Origin: Papio anubis
Lineage: Eukaryota; Chordata; Mammalia; Primates; Cercopithecidae
Length of the DNA stretch: 64,000 bases
Assembly (NCBI RefSeq): GCF_008728515.1
Contig: NC_044977.1
Coordinates: 190,825,987 to 190,889,986 of the forward strand
Reading direction: 5' to 3'
Of the stretch, positions 19,134 through 30,784 are shown one piece after another; the stretch's first letter is position 1; every line of letters starts with the position of its first letter. Below the pieces are notes generated by a model, which worked only from the letters and a program-made list of their open reading frames with translations, had not been told where the DNA came from and made no database searches. The position numbers and the translations under genes are program-made.

Positions 19134-19307
19134 AGAGTCTTGACTCCATCTTTCTACACAAGCCTCCACTTTATTGGGAAATGTCAATTACTGAATCGAT
19201 TAAAGAGATGTGTGCTAATTTGCAGAGCATTGTAAGGTAGAACACGGGCTGGTGCTGAATGTTTCAACTGAAATTAATAAGGAAAAAACTAGGTAGAAAA
19301 TTTAAAA

Positions 19308-19438
19308 GCCAGGTGCAGTAGCATGTGCCTGTAGTCCCAGATACTCTGGAGGCTGAGGTGGGAGGATCACTTGAGCCCATGGGTTCAAGGCCAGCCTGGG
19401 CAACAAAGTGAGACCCCCATCTCTTAGAAAAAAAATTG
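19308..19438 (+). mobile_element. FLAM-type Alu monomer
   Basis: GCCAGGTGCAGTAGCATGTG, CCTGTAGTCCCAGATACTCT, GAGGATCACTTGAGCCCATG and GCCAGCCTGGGCAACAAAGT followed by an A-rich tail. This is the single-monomer (FLAM_A-like) layout. Confidence 0.78.
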
Positions 19439-21839
19439 TATTGAATTTAATAAGAAAAAAAATGCTGGGATGGGCAATGAATAAACTTTGCTGTTTTCAG
19501 TTTTTGAGATAAGAAAGGAAATTGAATATGGGAATATCTCAAAACAAGGAGAGTTTCAAAGGTGTGTGGTGCTGGAATAACCATTACTTGCTACAGCAAA
19601 ATAGGTTAAACACGGGGTTTGTGCCCCCAAGTTTGAGATGCTTGTCCAGAGGCCGCACCATTGCCTCGCTCCAGCTGACAAGGGCTTTGGAACGTGCAAA
19701 AGTGAGTCCTGGGCCACACTGGCTTCGAGGCTCATCCGACCTTGGCAGGGGGGACTAAAGAAGCGAGTAAGGGGAGAAGAAAGGAGCCATTTGGTGGGAA
19801 AAGGAAGACTTAAACACGGTCACCCCCAAACACAGGGAGGGAAATAGAGGGTCTCACTTTCAAGAGTCCTCCCCATTTTCATGAAGTCTATTTTAACATA
19901 AAATCAGAGAATCTTAAGCTAAAAAGAGACAATCAAGGGTGCCTGGTCCAATCACTACCTAAGAATGTTTGAATTATGTTTGAATCTCTTCTGCCACATC
20001 CTTGACAAAAGGCTCTGTCTTCTGCTCAAGCCCCTCCAGGAACAGATCTCTTGCCACCTCCCAAAGGAGCATAGACGTCGTCGGCAACCCTGGGGAAAGC
20101 AAAATACTTCATCACGCCTTGTGTTCTGCATCTTTGTACCTCTGCCTGCCCGTCCCAGCGCAGATGAACGGGGCCTCAGAGCACAGAGCAGCTTGCTCTT
20201 CCCAGGATGCTGCTTCTGCCATTTCTCCCTCACTCCAACCCCCAAGAATCCTCAGCCTTCCTCACATGGCCCAGTCTTCGGCCTGTCATCACCTGGAAGC
20301 AACCTGGCATGTCATTGTCCCTACTACTGAGTGACGCGGAGAGCCTCACCTGACCCTCCTGATAGGATGGGTCTGCACGTAAGAGAGCAAGCTGCTCCCT
20401 TTTCCACAGCTGCCATTCCTCTCCTCGGCCCCGGGTGCTCCAGCTGGCTCCTCTCACAGCCGATTGAACCTGCATCTGGTTGACCAAGACCACAAGCCTT
20501 CCTCAGGTGCGCTGACCTTAGCTCCAGGCCCTCTGTCTGGCAGGCTTTGCAGATCCCCGGAGGGGCTTCAGTCATCTTCTAGCCAGAGAGTGCAGAGAAG
20601 GGGCCAGTCGGCAGCTCAGTCTGTCCAAGGCAAGAGTCAGCGTTGAAGAAGGAACAGAAAGCAGTGGAGGGCCGCCAGCCCCAACCTGGGGAAACAGAGA
20701 GAGGGAGAGCGGTGGGGTGCTGGGAAACGCTGCTCACTGGGAGTCAGGACACCTGGGCCCTGTCTCAGCAAGCCTCCCCACCTCCTCTTTTGAACCACTT
20801 TTGACTCCCTCCCAGGGAGAAGGAATCTAGCTGCTCCTGTGAACTGACGTCACCACCACAGCAGGACAGGAATGAAGATGGGCCTACAGCTGTGTGTGGC
20901 CAGTGGTGGGATTTTTTCATTTCTCTGGCCCCATGGCTTATCACAGTGCCTGGGCCATAGCTGTGCTCAGAATCTATCTTTTCACAAAACAGTGAGTTGC
21001 AGGAATGCTGGGACTCGCCGGTGTCCCATGGCCAACAGATAGCAGAGCCAGAACCCGGGTCTTGGCCAGTCTCCCTCTTCTCATGGCCTCAATCCAACTC
21101 AAGTACAAATGGGTCTATGGCAGGTTAGCTCATCCCTGCGTATGCCCTGGGCTGCATACACAGAACCCGCTCAGTGAGTCCACCCTCACTTCTCATTACT
21201 GTGAGCCTCGATGTGTCATTTTAGCATGTGCATGGGGAGACCACCAGGGTGTAAGGAGAACAGGGTGGGCCAAGTGTGGAAACCCAGCAGTTTGTTCTAG
21301 GAGGGCACTTGACCTGTGTTTAGCATTGCTTTCTTTCCTCTCGTTTAGAGTAGGGTGGATCCTTTATAAAATAGAGGCATCCCAAAAATCAGACGCCAAG
21401 TTCACTGCCCTGAAGTAAAATCACTGTCCTGTTTACTCAGAGGAACGCTGTAAACTGTGCCTTTGCGGTGGATGGAAGCCATAAGCTTTATACCATAAGG
21501 GTTCACAGCTGCTACAGCTCAACCCTCAGCACCTCACCCCACTTTTGAGGGGCCAGTCGCTTGAATGACAATAGGAAAGTTAATTCGTTAAATATGCCCT
21601 TTAGTAATTATTATTTTTCCGAATGCCTTTACTGAGGCATTTTGAAAACCACATCTAGATGGTGAGAGGGGGGCGGTGCAGGGGAGCAGGGTTACCTTAA
21701 ACAATGACACAAAAAGATTTTAAAGATCTCTCCAGGTCCCTCTACGCAGTCCCACATGCAGCCCTAGGACGCTGGCTGCCACTCACTGGGTGCCGGGCTC
21801 CATGGTCAGGGCTCTGCTTCCTATCCTGAGTCCTTCCTG
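19439..21839. other. Mostly unique DNA, no gene recognised
   Basis: 2.4 kb with no Alu. A short L2/MIR 3' end is suggested at about 20900-20990 (CACAGTGCCTGGGCCATAGC), and an old-repeat-like stretch at about 19900-20070. Frames up to 137 codons have no recognised domain. Confidence 0.45.
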
Positions 21840-22015
21840 CTACCCTTCAGTGACTCCATGAACTGGTCTGTTGCTAGACACGCCTTACAGATGAGGAAAC
21901 TGAGGCTCAGGGCTCTTCAGTATCATAGCCAGCATCACATGGGCATTAAGCATGGAGCCAGTATTGAAACTCACTGTTTGACTCCAGAGCCTGTGCCATT
22001 CACCACCGCTCTGGA
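21840..22015 (-). repeat. MIR fragment
   Basis: Reverse MIR: TTACAGATGAGGAAACTGAG, GCTCAGGGCTC and TTGACTCCAGAGCCTGTGCC. These are the most typical blocks of the family. Confidence 0.75.
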
Positions 22016-22074
22016 GCTGGGTCCAGAGCACAGGAGGCTTTTTGCACGCCTGCAGTCGTTTGGAAGCTATGAGT

Positions 22075-22104
22075 GGTGTGTGTGTGTGCGTGTGTGTGTG
22101 TGTT
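22075..22104. repeat. (TG)n microsatellite
   Basis: About 14 GT dinucleotides with one GC interruption. A probable length polymorphism. Confidence 0.9.
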
Positions 22105-22228
22105 TTCAAAAATGTGTGTTTTTTAGAAAATGTAAAAACTCAGTTTATTTAATCTGTATTTTGAAAAGTATCAAAAATGAGAAACATGTTTTTTGGTTTT
22201 TGTTTTCTTTTTTTTAAGAAACAAAAAA

Positions 22229-22530
22229 GGCCGGGCATGGTGGCTCACACCTGTAATCCCAGCACTTTGGAAGGCCGAGGCGGGTGGATCACCTGAGGTC
22301 AGGAGCTCGAGACCAGCCTGGCCAACACGGTGAAACCCTGTCTCTACTAAAACTACAAAAATTAGCCAGGTGTGGTGGCAGGTGCCTGTAGTCCCAGCTA
22401 CTTAGGAAGCTAAGGCAGGAGAATCGCTTGAACCCGGGAGGCGGAGCTTGCAGTGAGCCAAGATCGCGCCACTGCACTCCAGCCTGGGCCACAGAGCGGG
22501 GCTCCATCTCAAAAGTAAATAAATAAATAA
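22229..22530 (+). mobile_element. Alu SINE (AluS-like)
   Basis: Full-length: GGCCGGGCATGGTGGCTCAC start, CACCTGAGGTCAGGAGCTCG, second monomer, and an AAATAAATAAATAA tail. Confidence 0.93.
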
Positions 22531-22734
22531 CAAAACATTCTAACTTATGCTATGCTTTAGTCTACCCATAAACTCTGTTAATATTTTAGCTTAAAAAGGC
22601 ATATAACACAGGGGAAACTCAGCAAACTAATGAAAAGCCTAGAAAATGATTAATAACTCAGCTGACTAGCCAAGGGATGCAGGCTCCCAGGAGTTTCTTG
22701 GAAACCCAGGCAGGCCGTTTCGTAGCTCTCATGA

Positions 22735-22935
22735 GCGAGCCTCTCTCACTTGCCAAGCCTTGTGCTGAGTGCTTTAGCAAGTGATTGCACCGAACCTTTA
22801 CAGTAACTCATTTCTGATGAGAAACTGAAGTCCAGAGAGGGCAGTTGACTTGCCAAAGCTAAGAAATGAAAGAATCAAGATTTGCAGCCGGCCTGTCTGA
22901 TTCAAGAGCCCAAGTGCTTTCCACCAGACACAATT
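22735..22935 (-). repeat. MIR fragment
   Basis: Reverse MIR: GCCTTGTGCTGAGTGCTTTA, GATGAGAAACTGAAGTCCAG, GTTGACTTGCCAAAGCTAAG and CCTGTCTGATTCAAGAGCCC. Confidence 0.75.
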
Positions 22936-23189
22936 CACTGCAGTGTCCACAGTCCCCAGATAATTCGGCTGAGAACAAGAGCCAGTGAGTATCATGACCC
23001 CTGGGAGAGAACGAGACCAGAGGACAGCTTTAGAAAATATCCCCTTGCCCCATGAAGAGAAATGCCCACGAGGGACTCAGGACCAGCCTTCAGGTCAGCC
23101 CTGAGTCCTGTGAGCAGCAGTGAGCAGAGCCAAAAGGGCAGAGGAGATGAGAGAATGAGCAGCAAGGGCAAGGGCAAGAAGGAAGGGAG

Positions 23190-23735
23190 AGCTGTGAGGT
23201 CAGGCAGATGTGGTTCGAATCCCGGTGCCTCCAGGTGCTAGCTGCAGCAGCCTCAGCCAAATTATTTAACACTAAGCCTCAGTTTCCTCATCTATAATTT
23301 TTTTTTTTCTTTTTGAGACGGAGTCTCACTTTTGTCACCCAGGCTGGAGTGCAATGGCACAATCTCGGCTCACTGCAGCCTCCACCTCCCGGGTTCAAGT
23401 AATTATCCCGCCTCAGCCTCCAGAGTAGCTGGGATTTAGGCACCCACCACCACACCTGGCTAGTTTTTATATTTTCAGTAGAGATGATGGAGCTTCACCC
23501 ACGTTGGCCAGGCTGGTCTCAAACTCCTGACCTCAGGTCATCCACCCGCCTCGGCCTCCCAAAGTGCTGGGATTATAGGTGTGAGCCACCATGCCCGGCC
23601 TCCTCATCTATAATTTTATAGATGAATTTACCTGAGAGGGCTCTGCAAGGATTAAATGAGATGAGAAGCAGAAAGCCCTTAGCAATGTAGTTTCTATACA
23701 TTGTACCAGTTCTTATTAATTTTTAGGAAAAGGAC
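23190..23735 (+). repeat. MIR, split by an Alu
   Basis: TGTGGTTCGAATCCCGGTGC and CCTCAGTTTCCTCATCTATA lie upstream of the Alu. AAGGATTAAATGAGATGAGA and CCCTTAGCAATG lie downstream. These are consecutive MIR parts separated by the Alu at 23301-23600. Confidence 0.8.
23301..23600 (-). mobile_element. Alu SINE, minus strand
   Basis: T-tract, GAGACGGAGTCTCACTTTTG, ending CCACCATGCCCGGCC at 23600. A target-site duplication CCTCATCTATAATTT flanks it (23286-23300 and 23602-23616). Inserted in a MIR. Confidence 0.95.
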
Positions 23736-25439
23736 GAGAGGAAAGGAAAGAGAGAGAACATTCAGCATGGGGAGGACTGCCTCTACGCCTGCCATCCGAA
23801 AGCCTCTGGACTTCCCTGGCCCAGTGCTCTGCAGGACTATGAAAAGATGGCCGCATATTTGTTAATTCTTAATCCTAACTTAGTGAACCAATGCCAGCTG
23901 CTGGCTTAGTTCGTGTGGCCACTGGCGGGGGGGCACCCAGTAACGAGACAAGATCTTCACCCTCCTGGACCTTCCGTCAATCTGGTGGGGGTCATAAGAT
24001 GTGCACACATGCCACCACCACCACCCGGGCATGGCCATCCCATTGGGCTTGACCTGGAGAAGGAGCAGGCTGGGGATGTTGGAAGCCATGTGTGCAGCGC
24101 TCCACGCTGTCCTCGTGAGAAGGAGCCATGGGGTGGTAAAAGCCCTCGAGTGTTAGTCCCCAAATTCCATTTAGTTCAGTCGTGCGCAGTGAACATGTGA
24201 ATGTCGAGGGTGTCTGACCTTCTGTAAATGAAGAGCATTTCAGGAAAAATCGCGAAGAAAAGGCCACCAGGAAGCCTCTCAGCTTCTTCACATCTTGACA
24301 TCCACCTTGCACTCTTCCCAGAAGTGGTCATTGTCACCCAATGTCTGCCGAAGCACCGCTGGCCCCCAGAAGTGGTCGTTGTCACCCAATGTCTGCCGAA
24401 ACACCGCTGGCTCCCAGAGAGGGGCAGCAGGTGAGGGGATGCTTTCCATTCCCAGGGCCGGAAGAGGATGGTCATACTCCTTTGGTCCCCTTCAGCCTCT
24501 TCTGGGGATGTGCCCAGGACCTACCCACACAGGACGCCACCAGACCCAGGGTTTCTGAGGATGGGGTGGGCCCTGGCTGAACGTCGTGTCCTGGCACTAC
24601 GGGTCGTGCCTTGACAAGGACTCCATCACTCCACTGTTTGAAACAAAGAGCTCTGTTGGAGCATGGATACTCACAGCCAAATGTTTTAGGAGGAAAACAA
24701 ATTTCACCTTCTTTTCTGATGTGATGTTTTCTGTGGGGCTAAGGGTGTGGGTGCAGGTTTCTTGCTCTGAGGCAGGTCATGTCCTTGCGGGAACAGGGGC
24801 GTGCTTATGCGGAAGCTGCCTTTATAAATGGCTCATGGTCGTGCTCCTGGAAGAGCCTGGCGCCTTCCCGCTGTCTGGTCTGGAGAATCCGTCAGGCTGT
24901 GCCATGATGCCTGCATCTCAGAATGAGCCGTCTCACCCTAAGTTCCCTCCGCACTGTCTGCTGGGGTGGAAGGCAGGAGCAGCACAGCCTGCGATGGAAG
25001 CCTGCCCGTCTGGGGGTGGAGGTATGGGAAGACAAGGTTGTGCACTGGCCACCCCCTTGCAGGGCAGCTTTTGTCCAAGGGCTTCAAAGGTTGCAAGTCC
25101 CAGTTATTTTCCAAGCCTACCTTCTTTGAAGAGGTGCTCCAGATCCTGTTAGCATCTCCCCAGCAGATGGGCCCCTTCTCCTGACTCGAGGTGTGATCCA
25201 GAACTTCCTGAGTCTCCCACCTCCTCAGGCTCCCGTTGGCAGAAAGGGAAAGAGGCCACTCTAGTTCTATCCTGTGGTCCCCAGAGCAGAAACGGAAGAA
25301 GGGCTCAGCATTCAGAGTCCCGAGCTTTCAGATGGGGCCTCAGAGCTCAGTGCCCAGGCCCGCTCTCTGCTTCCAAAGACATAGAAAAGTCAGAATGGAG
25401 AGACCTTACAGGTGATCTGGCCTATTGCCTCTCACACCC
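23736..25439. other. Repeat-poor GC-rich DNA, no gene recognised
   Basis: Holds the 48-bp tandem duplication at 24317-24412. A 188-codon plus-strand frame (24586-25152) has no recognised domain and no visible exon signals that I would trust. Confidence 0.5.
24317..24412. repeat. 48-bp tandem duplication
   Basis: CCCAGAAGTGGTC(A/G)TTGTCA, CCCAATGTCTGCCGAA(G/A)CAC and CGCTGGC(C/T) occur twice back to back (24317-24364 and 24365-24412). There are three substitutions between copies. Confidence 0.95.
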
Positions 25440-25690
25440 CAGCCAAGCTTCCATCATGACATCCACCCTCTATGCAACACTTCCTAAGTGCCAAGCCCTT
25501 TACGGACTGATTTTTTCATGGAATAGTTCACTTAAGCCTCTGGAGCAACATTATAAGCTAGCAGTTATCCATCCTGTTTTCAGATGAGGACAACAGAACT
25601 CGGAGACCTTACTGCCTTTGCCTTGTTCAGTGTCACACTGCCCCTACAAAGCATTGCCGAGGATCGGATTCCATAGCCATTTGAATCCAA
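25440..25690 (-). repeat. MIR fragment
   Basis: Reverse MIR: CACTTCCTAAGTGCCAAGCC, TTTTCAGATGAGGACAACAG and GATCGGATTCCATAGCCATT. Diverged. Confidence 0.65.
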
Positions 25691-25883
25691 ATTTCACGTT
25701 CTCTTTTTGTGCTACCTCTCTATGCACCCCCCTTACATACTGGTCTAGCATACTTCCACTGATGGAGAACTCACTGCATCCCGAGGCCACCCGTTCTGTC
25801 ACTGTGCTCTTTACAAAATACTAAAGTCTTTCCGAAGGTCCTACCACCTGGTCCTCATTCTAACTCCTATGAAGTCCCCAAAA

Positions 25884-26152
25884 CCTTAATCCCAGCACTT
25901 TGGGAGGCCCAGGCAGGCGGATCACGAGGTCAGGAGATCGAGACCATCCTGGCTAACACAGTGAAACCCCGTCTCTACTAAAAATACAAAAAATTAGCCG
26001 GGCGTGGTGGCAGCACCTGTAGTCCCAGCTACTCGGGAGGCTGAGGCAGGAGAATGGTGTGAACCTGGGAAGCGGAGCTTGCCATGAGCCAAGATTGCTC
26101 CACTGCACTCCAGCCCGGGCGGCAGAGCGAGACTCCCTCTAAAAAAAAAAAA
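25884..26152 (+). mobile_element. Alu SINE (AluY-like), 5'-truncated
   Basis: Begins at the TTAATCCCAGCACTTTGGGA position, so about 20 bases of the 5' end are missing. It has GAGACCATCCTGGCTAACAC and GCGGAGCTTGCCATGAGCC (Y-like) and a short A-tail. Flanks CAAAACCTT and CAAACCTTC may be the target-site duplication. Confidence 0.9.
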
Positions 26153-26648
26153 CCAAACCTTCTCTGTGTCCTGTGGCCTCCTAGCAGCCTTCCAATGTGT
26201 GATGAAGGCTGTCGTTCCCCACAGCTCTTCGGGAGGCTGCCCCGCCTCCTTGCGTCCCCAGCTCCACAGAGGACAGAAATCCACATCCGCTCACTACTCT
26301 CATCTGTTACCTCTAGACATCATTGTCTGTGCCCTCCAGAGAGGGTCCTAGAACAGATCCTACCGCGGGAGACTTGGGAATCTCACGGGCAGCTTGCTTC
26401 ATGTTTTACAGTGCTATGTTTATTTGCATTATTATATCTACTTTTTAACTATAAATGTAATCCATGAACGTGGTTAAAAATATTCCAAGAGCACAGGTGG
26501 ATCTGAGGAAAAAGTAAAAATCTCCCCTCATTATCTTCCAAACCCAGTACCACACCCCAGAAGAAACCTCTGTTGAAAGTTTGTTTTTATTTATTATACT
26601 TAAAAAAAGAAAAACTGTACACTTTGATTTTCTTGGCTTATCTTTGAT
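26153..26648. other. No gene seen; possible old repeat
   Basis: The sequence on both sides of the 25884 Alu (about 25735-25880 and 26153-26260) reads like one old interrupted repeat that I cannot name. The rest is unique-looking and AT-rich. Confidence 0.35.
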
Positions 26649-26950
26649 TTTTATTTTATTTTTTCAGACAGACTTTTGCTCTTGTCACCCAGGCTGGAGT
26701 GCAATGGTGTGATTTCAGCTCACTGCAGCCTCCGCTTCCCAGGTTCAAGTGATTCTCCTGTCTCAGCCCCCCGAGTAGCTGGGACTACAGGTGCATGACA
26801 CCACCACGCCAGGCTAATTTTTGTATTTTTGGTAGAGACAGGATTTCACCGTGTTGGTCAGGCTGGTCTCGAACTTCTGATCTCAGGCAATCTGCCTGCC
26901 TCAGCCTCCCAAAGTGCTGGGATTACAGGTGTGAGCCACCAGGCCTGGCC
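26649..26950 (-). mobile_element. Alu SINE, minus strand
   Basis: T-rich start, CTTGTCACCCAGGCTGGAGT, ending CCACCAGGCCTGGCC. A target-site duplication TTGG(C/T)TTATCTTT(G/A)GAT-like lies at about 26633-26648 and 26951-26966. Confidence 0.93.
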
Positions 26951-26966
26951 TTGGTTTATCTTTAGA

Positions 26967-27465
26967 TAGTAACTTTTGACTCCCCTTTATGGAGAATGAG
27001 GCATTCAGCGCCCTCACAACACCTCTGGCCTCTCCGTGTCTCCACCCAGCGTTATCCTTATATTGCTCTTTTTAGTTCTTTTAGTGTTTACTCCTATTAC
27101 TTTCAGTAATCTACCTAAAAATCTGCCTCGACTTATTCACTTCACACAGCATTCAGTAACTCCCCTCTGTGAAAGTGGAGGGAATCAGCGAAGCCCTCTT
27201 TTTTCTACCTCTCTCGCACTAACTCGTGATGGTCTAATCATGTTTCATAATTTCAAGGTTTATAGCATTTGCATGCTTATTCTGTGGCTATTTAAGTGTT
27301 AAAGGTTGAAAACCAATAAACAGCATTGTGAGCATATGAACCTTTTTTACTGAAGAGTCAAATAATATGATCAGACCTAGAGAGAAGAAAAAACTGTAAT
27401 TCACTGTCATGATCGCTTTGATATTCTAAGGAGGCTCTTCTATGGAGTGAAGAGTCTAGTGGAGT
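26967..27465. other. No gene seen
   Basis: Unique-looking AT-rich DNA. One 88-codon frame has no recognised domain. Confidence 0.45.
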
Positions 27466-27872
27466 GTGATGGTTCATTTTATGTGTCCACTTGACTGGGC
27501 TAAGGGTTACCCAGATGGCTGGTAAAACATTATTTCTGAGTGTGTCTGTGAGGGTGCTTCCAGAGAAGAGATTTGCATTTGAATTGGTAGACGAAGTAAA
27601 GATGGCCCTGAGCAACGTGGGTGGGCATCATTTAATCCATTGAGGGCGCAAATAGAACAAAAAGGCAGAGGAAGGGTAATTGACTCCCTCTTCTTCAGCT
27701 GGGATGTCCATCTTCTCCTGCCCTCGGATATTACAGCTCCTGGATCTCAGGCCTTGGGAATTCAGGATTTGCACCAGCAGCACCACCAGGCATTTGACCT
27801 CATGGCCTCAGACTGGGAGTCTATACCATCGGATCACCTGGTTCTCAGGCCTTAAGACTACAACTGAGTCAC

Positions 27873-28129
27873 TGGGTGCGGTGGCTCACGCCTGTAATCC
27901 CAGCACTTTGGGAGGCCGAGGTGGGTGGATCACTAGGTCAGGAGATGGAGACCATCCTGGCGAACACGGTGAAACCCCATCTCTACTAAAAATAAAAAAA
28001 ATTAGCTGGGCGTGGTGGCAGGTGCCTGTAGTCCCAGCTTCTTGGGAGACTGAGGCAGGAGAATGGCATGAACCTGGGAGGCGGAGCTTGCAGCGACAGA
28101 GCGAGACTCTGTCTCAAAAAAAAAAAAAA
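27873..28129 (+). mobile_element. Alu SINE with internal deletion
   Basis: AluY-like body with an exact 17-bp target-site duplication GACTACAACTGAGTCAC (27856-27872 and 28130-28146). About 35 bases of the right monomer ('tgagccgagat...cagcctggg') are missing at about 28093. The deletion therefore happened during or after a normal insertion. Confidence 0.95.
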
Positions 28130-28247
28130 GACTACAACTGAGTCACACCACTAGCTTTCCTGGTGCTCCAGCTTAGAGATAGCATTTCATGAGACTCTTC
28201 AGCCTCTATAATCACATGAGCCAATTTTCATAATCAATCTCCTTTTA

Positions 28248-28249
<2 letters not shown>

Positions 28250-28305
<56 letters not shown>
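28250..28305. repeat. (TCTG)3(TCTA)11 microsatellite
   Basis: Three TCTG units (28250-28261) run directly into eleven perfect TCTA units (28262-28305). A pure tetranucleotide tract of this length is usually polymorphic. Confidence 0.97.
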
Positions 28306-28306
<1 letters not shown>

Positions 28307-28413
28307 TTTATTCCATTGGTTGTGTTTCTCAGGAGAACCTGACTAATACATGGAAACTCTTATTTTTCTTTCCACTTTTTTCACCACTTCTGGGTCAATT
28401 CCAGCTGCACAGC

Positions 28414-28712
28414 TTTTGTTTTTGTTTTTCTGAGACGGAGTCTTGCTCTGTCGTCCAGACTGGAGTGCAGCGGCACGATCTCTGCTCACTGCAACCTCTG
28501 CCTCCCAGGTTCAAGCGATTCTCCTGCCTCAACCTCCCGAGTAGCTGGGATTATAGGCACCTGCCGCCATGCCCAGCTAATTTTTGTATTTGTAGTAGAG
28601 ATGGGGTTTCACTATGTTGATCAGGCTGCCCTTGAACTCCTGACCTCAGGAGATCCACCCGCCTTGGCCTGCCAAAGTGCTGGGATTACAGACGTGAGCC
28701 ACCGCACCTGGC
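28414..28712 (-). mobile_element. Alu SINE, minus strand
   Basis: GTTTTTGTTTTT tract, GAGACGGAGTCTTGCTCTGT, ending GAGCCACCGCACCTGGC. It is followed by T-rich low-complexity sequence to about 28745. Confidence 0.93.
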
Positions 28713-28827
28713 TTGTTTTTTTTTTGTTTGTTTTTTGTTGTTGTCCTTTGTCATCATCCTTTAAAATTCTTTTTTAGTTTTGCTAGAGTACTTTCTCAGA
28801 ATTTGTTTTCATTTAAGGGGTATTACT

Positions 28828-29340
28828 GGTAACTGTGTTAGGCTCCCAAAAGATATTCACACCCTAATCCCTGGAGCCTGTATTAGTTTATGTGGCAAAA
28901 AGGGGTCCTTGCAGATATGACTAAGTTAAGGATTTTGAGATGGGGAGATGATCTTGCATTAATCAAGTGGGTCCTAAATACAATCACAAATATCTTTATA
29001 AGAAAGAGGTAGATGGTGGTTTCTCACACAGACACAGATGAGAAGGTGATTTGAAAATGGATCAGGAAGAGATTTGAAGATACTGGCCTTAAAGATCGGA
29101 GTGGTGAAGCCACAAGCCAAAGAATGCTTGCTCCCAGGAGAGCTGGAAGAGGAAAGGGAGGGTTGTCTCCTAGAACCTCCAGGGGGAGCCTGGCACTGCC
29201 TATGCCTGGATTTTGGCCCAAGAATACTAACTTCAGACTTCTGTCCTCCAGGATGATGGGAGAATACATTTCTGTTGTTTTAAGCCACCAGGTGTGTGGT
29301 AATTTGTTACAGCAGCCACAGAAAATAGATAGAGTAACAT
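28828..29340 (+). repeat. MLT1-type (MaLR) LTR
   Basis: GTGGCAAAAAGGGGTCCTTG, GACTAAGTTAAGGATTTTGA, GAAGCCACAAGCCAAAGAAT, GAATACATTTCTGTTGTTTT and AAGCCACCAGGTGTGTGGTA with TTTGTTACAGCAGCC. This is the complete order of an MLT1-type LTR. Confidence 0.78.
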
Positions 29341-29344
29341 TGTA

Positions 29345-29979
29345 ATTTCTTACACATCTGAAGATGACTTTCTGAGCACTGTCCTCTTATTTCCAATTTG
29401 ACAGGGTATAAAATTCCATCTCCTATACTAAAGATCATTTTTCTTTAGAATTTTCAGGACATTACACTGTGGACGTCTAGCATCCAGGGTAGCAGATGAA
29501 AAGAAATCTCATGTCAGTCTGAATCTTATTATTTTTCAAGATACCTGTTTTTCCCTGCTCTGTAAACTTACATGCTTTTTATCTTTATCCTTAGAGTTCT
29601 GTTGTTCCATCAGTGTGTCTTTAGTTCATAAATCCCTGACATCTGTGGACTGTTTCAATCTGAAGACTCCTGCCTTCTTCAGTTCAGGAAATATTTCTTC
29701 TATTTGTTTTATGTCCATTTTCTATTAAAACTTTTATTAAACAGATATTGAGCCTTCTAATCTATTTTTTATTTCTCTTGACTTTTCTCTGATATTTTGT
29801 CTCTTTGTACTTTTGCTCTACATTTTGGAAATTTCCTTTCCAAATGACCAATTTGGTTCTCAGTCTTGTCGGTTGCATTATTTAGTTTATCCCATTGAAT
29901 TTTTCATTTCACCAGTCATGCTTTGAATTTCTAGATCTTTGTTTCTTATTCTTAGACAACTTTTCGCATAGTAGACTAC
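29345..29979. other. T-rich old repeat-like DNA
   Basis: TTCAGTTCAGGAAATATTTC, CTTTGTACTTTTGCTCTAC and GAATTTTTCATTTCACCAG recall degenerate LINE sequence, but I cannot fix the family or strand. No gene seen. Confidence 0.35.
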
Positions 29980-30282
29980 TTTTTTTTTTTTTTTTTTTTT
30001 TTCCAGATGGAGTCTCGCTCTGTCTCCAGACTGGAGTGCAGTAGTGCAATCTCGGCTCACTGCAAACTCTGACTCCCAGATTCAAGCGATTTTCCTGCCT
30101 CAGCCTCCCGAGTAGCTGGGACTACAGGTGCCCGCCACCACACCCAGCTAAATTTTGTATTTTTTGTAAAGATGGGGTTTCACCATGTTGGCCAAGATGG
30201 TCTCGAACTCCTGACCTTGCGATCCACCCACCCCAGCCTCCCAGAGTGCTGGGATTACAGGCGTGAGCCACCGTGCCCGGCC
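29980..30282 (-). mobile_element. Alu SINE, minus strand
   Basis: Long T-tract (29980-30002), then a reverse Alu ending GTGAGCCACCGTGCCCGGCC. A target-site duplication CATAGTA(G/A)ACTACT lies at 29967-29980 and 30282-30295. Confidence 0.95.
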
Positions 30283-30295
30283 ATAGTAAACTACT

Positions 30296-30784
30296 CTTTC
30301 ATTGTGGGTACAACAGCCTCTTGGTCTCTCTGAGGACACTATTTACAATTTTTTTAAATGTTCTTACTAGCTTCTTGAATTATGTCTGATTCTTCCAGGG
30401 CTAGCTGGCTTTTTTTATGATTTTACTGTCCCTCAAATGTCAAGAGAAAGTAGGCAGAAGGGTGTGAGTTCAGAAAACACACTTGAATTTCAAAACAGGG
30501 GCACATGTACAGTTTGGAAACTATACGTATCCATGAAGAGATAAACATACCCCACAGTTTGAGGAAACTCCAAAGGTGGTTCTGTTGCAAGTCATACCCT
30601 ACCCCCTACCAACACTCCATCTCCATCCGCACACTTTGAGAATGAGTGGCCCAGATTGGTGATCTGAAAGAACATTGAAATCCACTAGAGAAATTTTAAA
30701 AAGCATCTGCGCCTAGGCATCCCTGGGTAAAGCTAGTGCATGCTCAAGATTGTGAATCCCTGGAAGAGACTCTCCCTGAGGCCT
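30296..30784. other. No gene seen
   Basis: AT-rich unique or degenerate repeat DNA. No exon recognised. Confidence 0.45.

Larger units (their letters stand above)
27466..28345 (+). repeat. LTR-like old repeat, split by an Alu
   Basis: Starts TGTGATGGTTCATTTTATGT, TTGACTGGGCTAAGGGTTAC, TTCTGAGTGTGTCTGTGAGG and GACATCATTT-type blocks. It ends GTTTCTCAGGAGAACCTGAC and TAATACA. The TG...CA ends and length suggest a solo LTR of an old mammalian ERV. I do not recall the family name with certainty. A TCTA microsatellite has grown near its 3' end. Confidence 0.6.

Noticed and set aside
24586..25152. 188-codon plus-strand open frame
   Set aside because: No recognisable protein family. Probably chance in GC-rich DNA.
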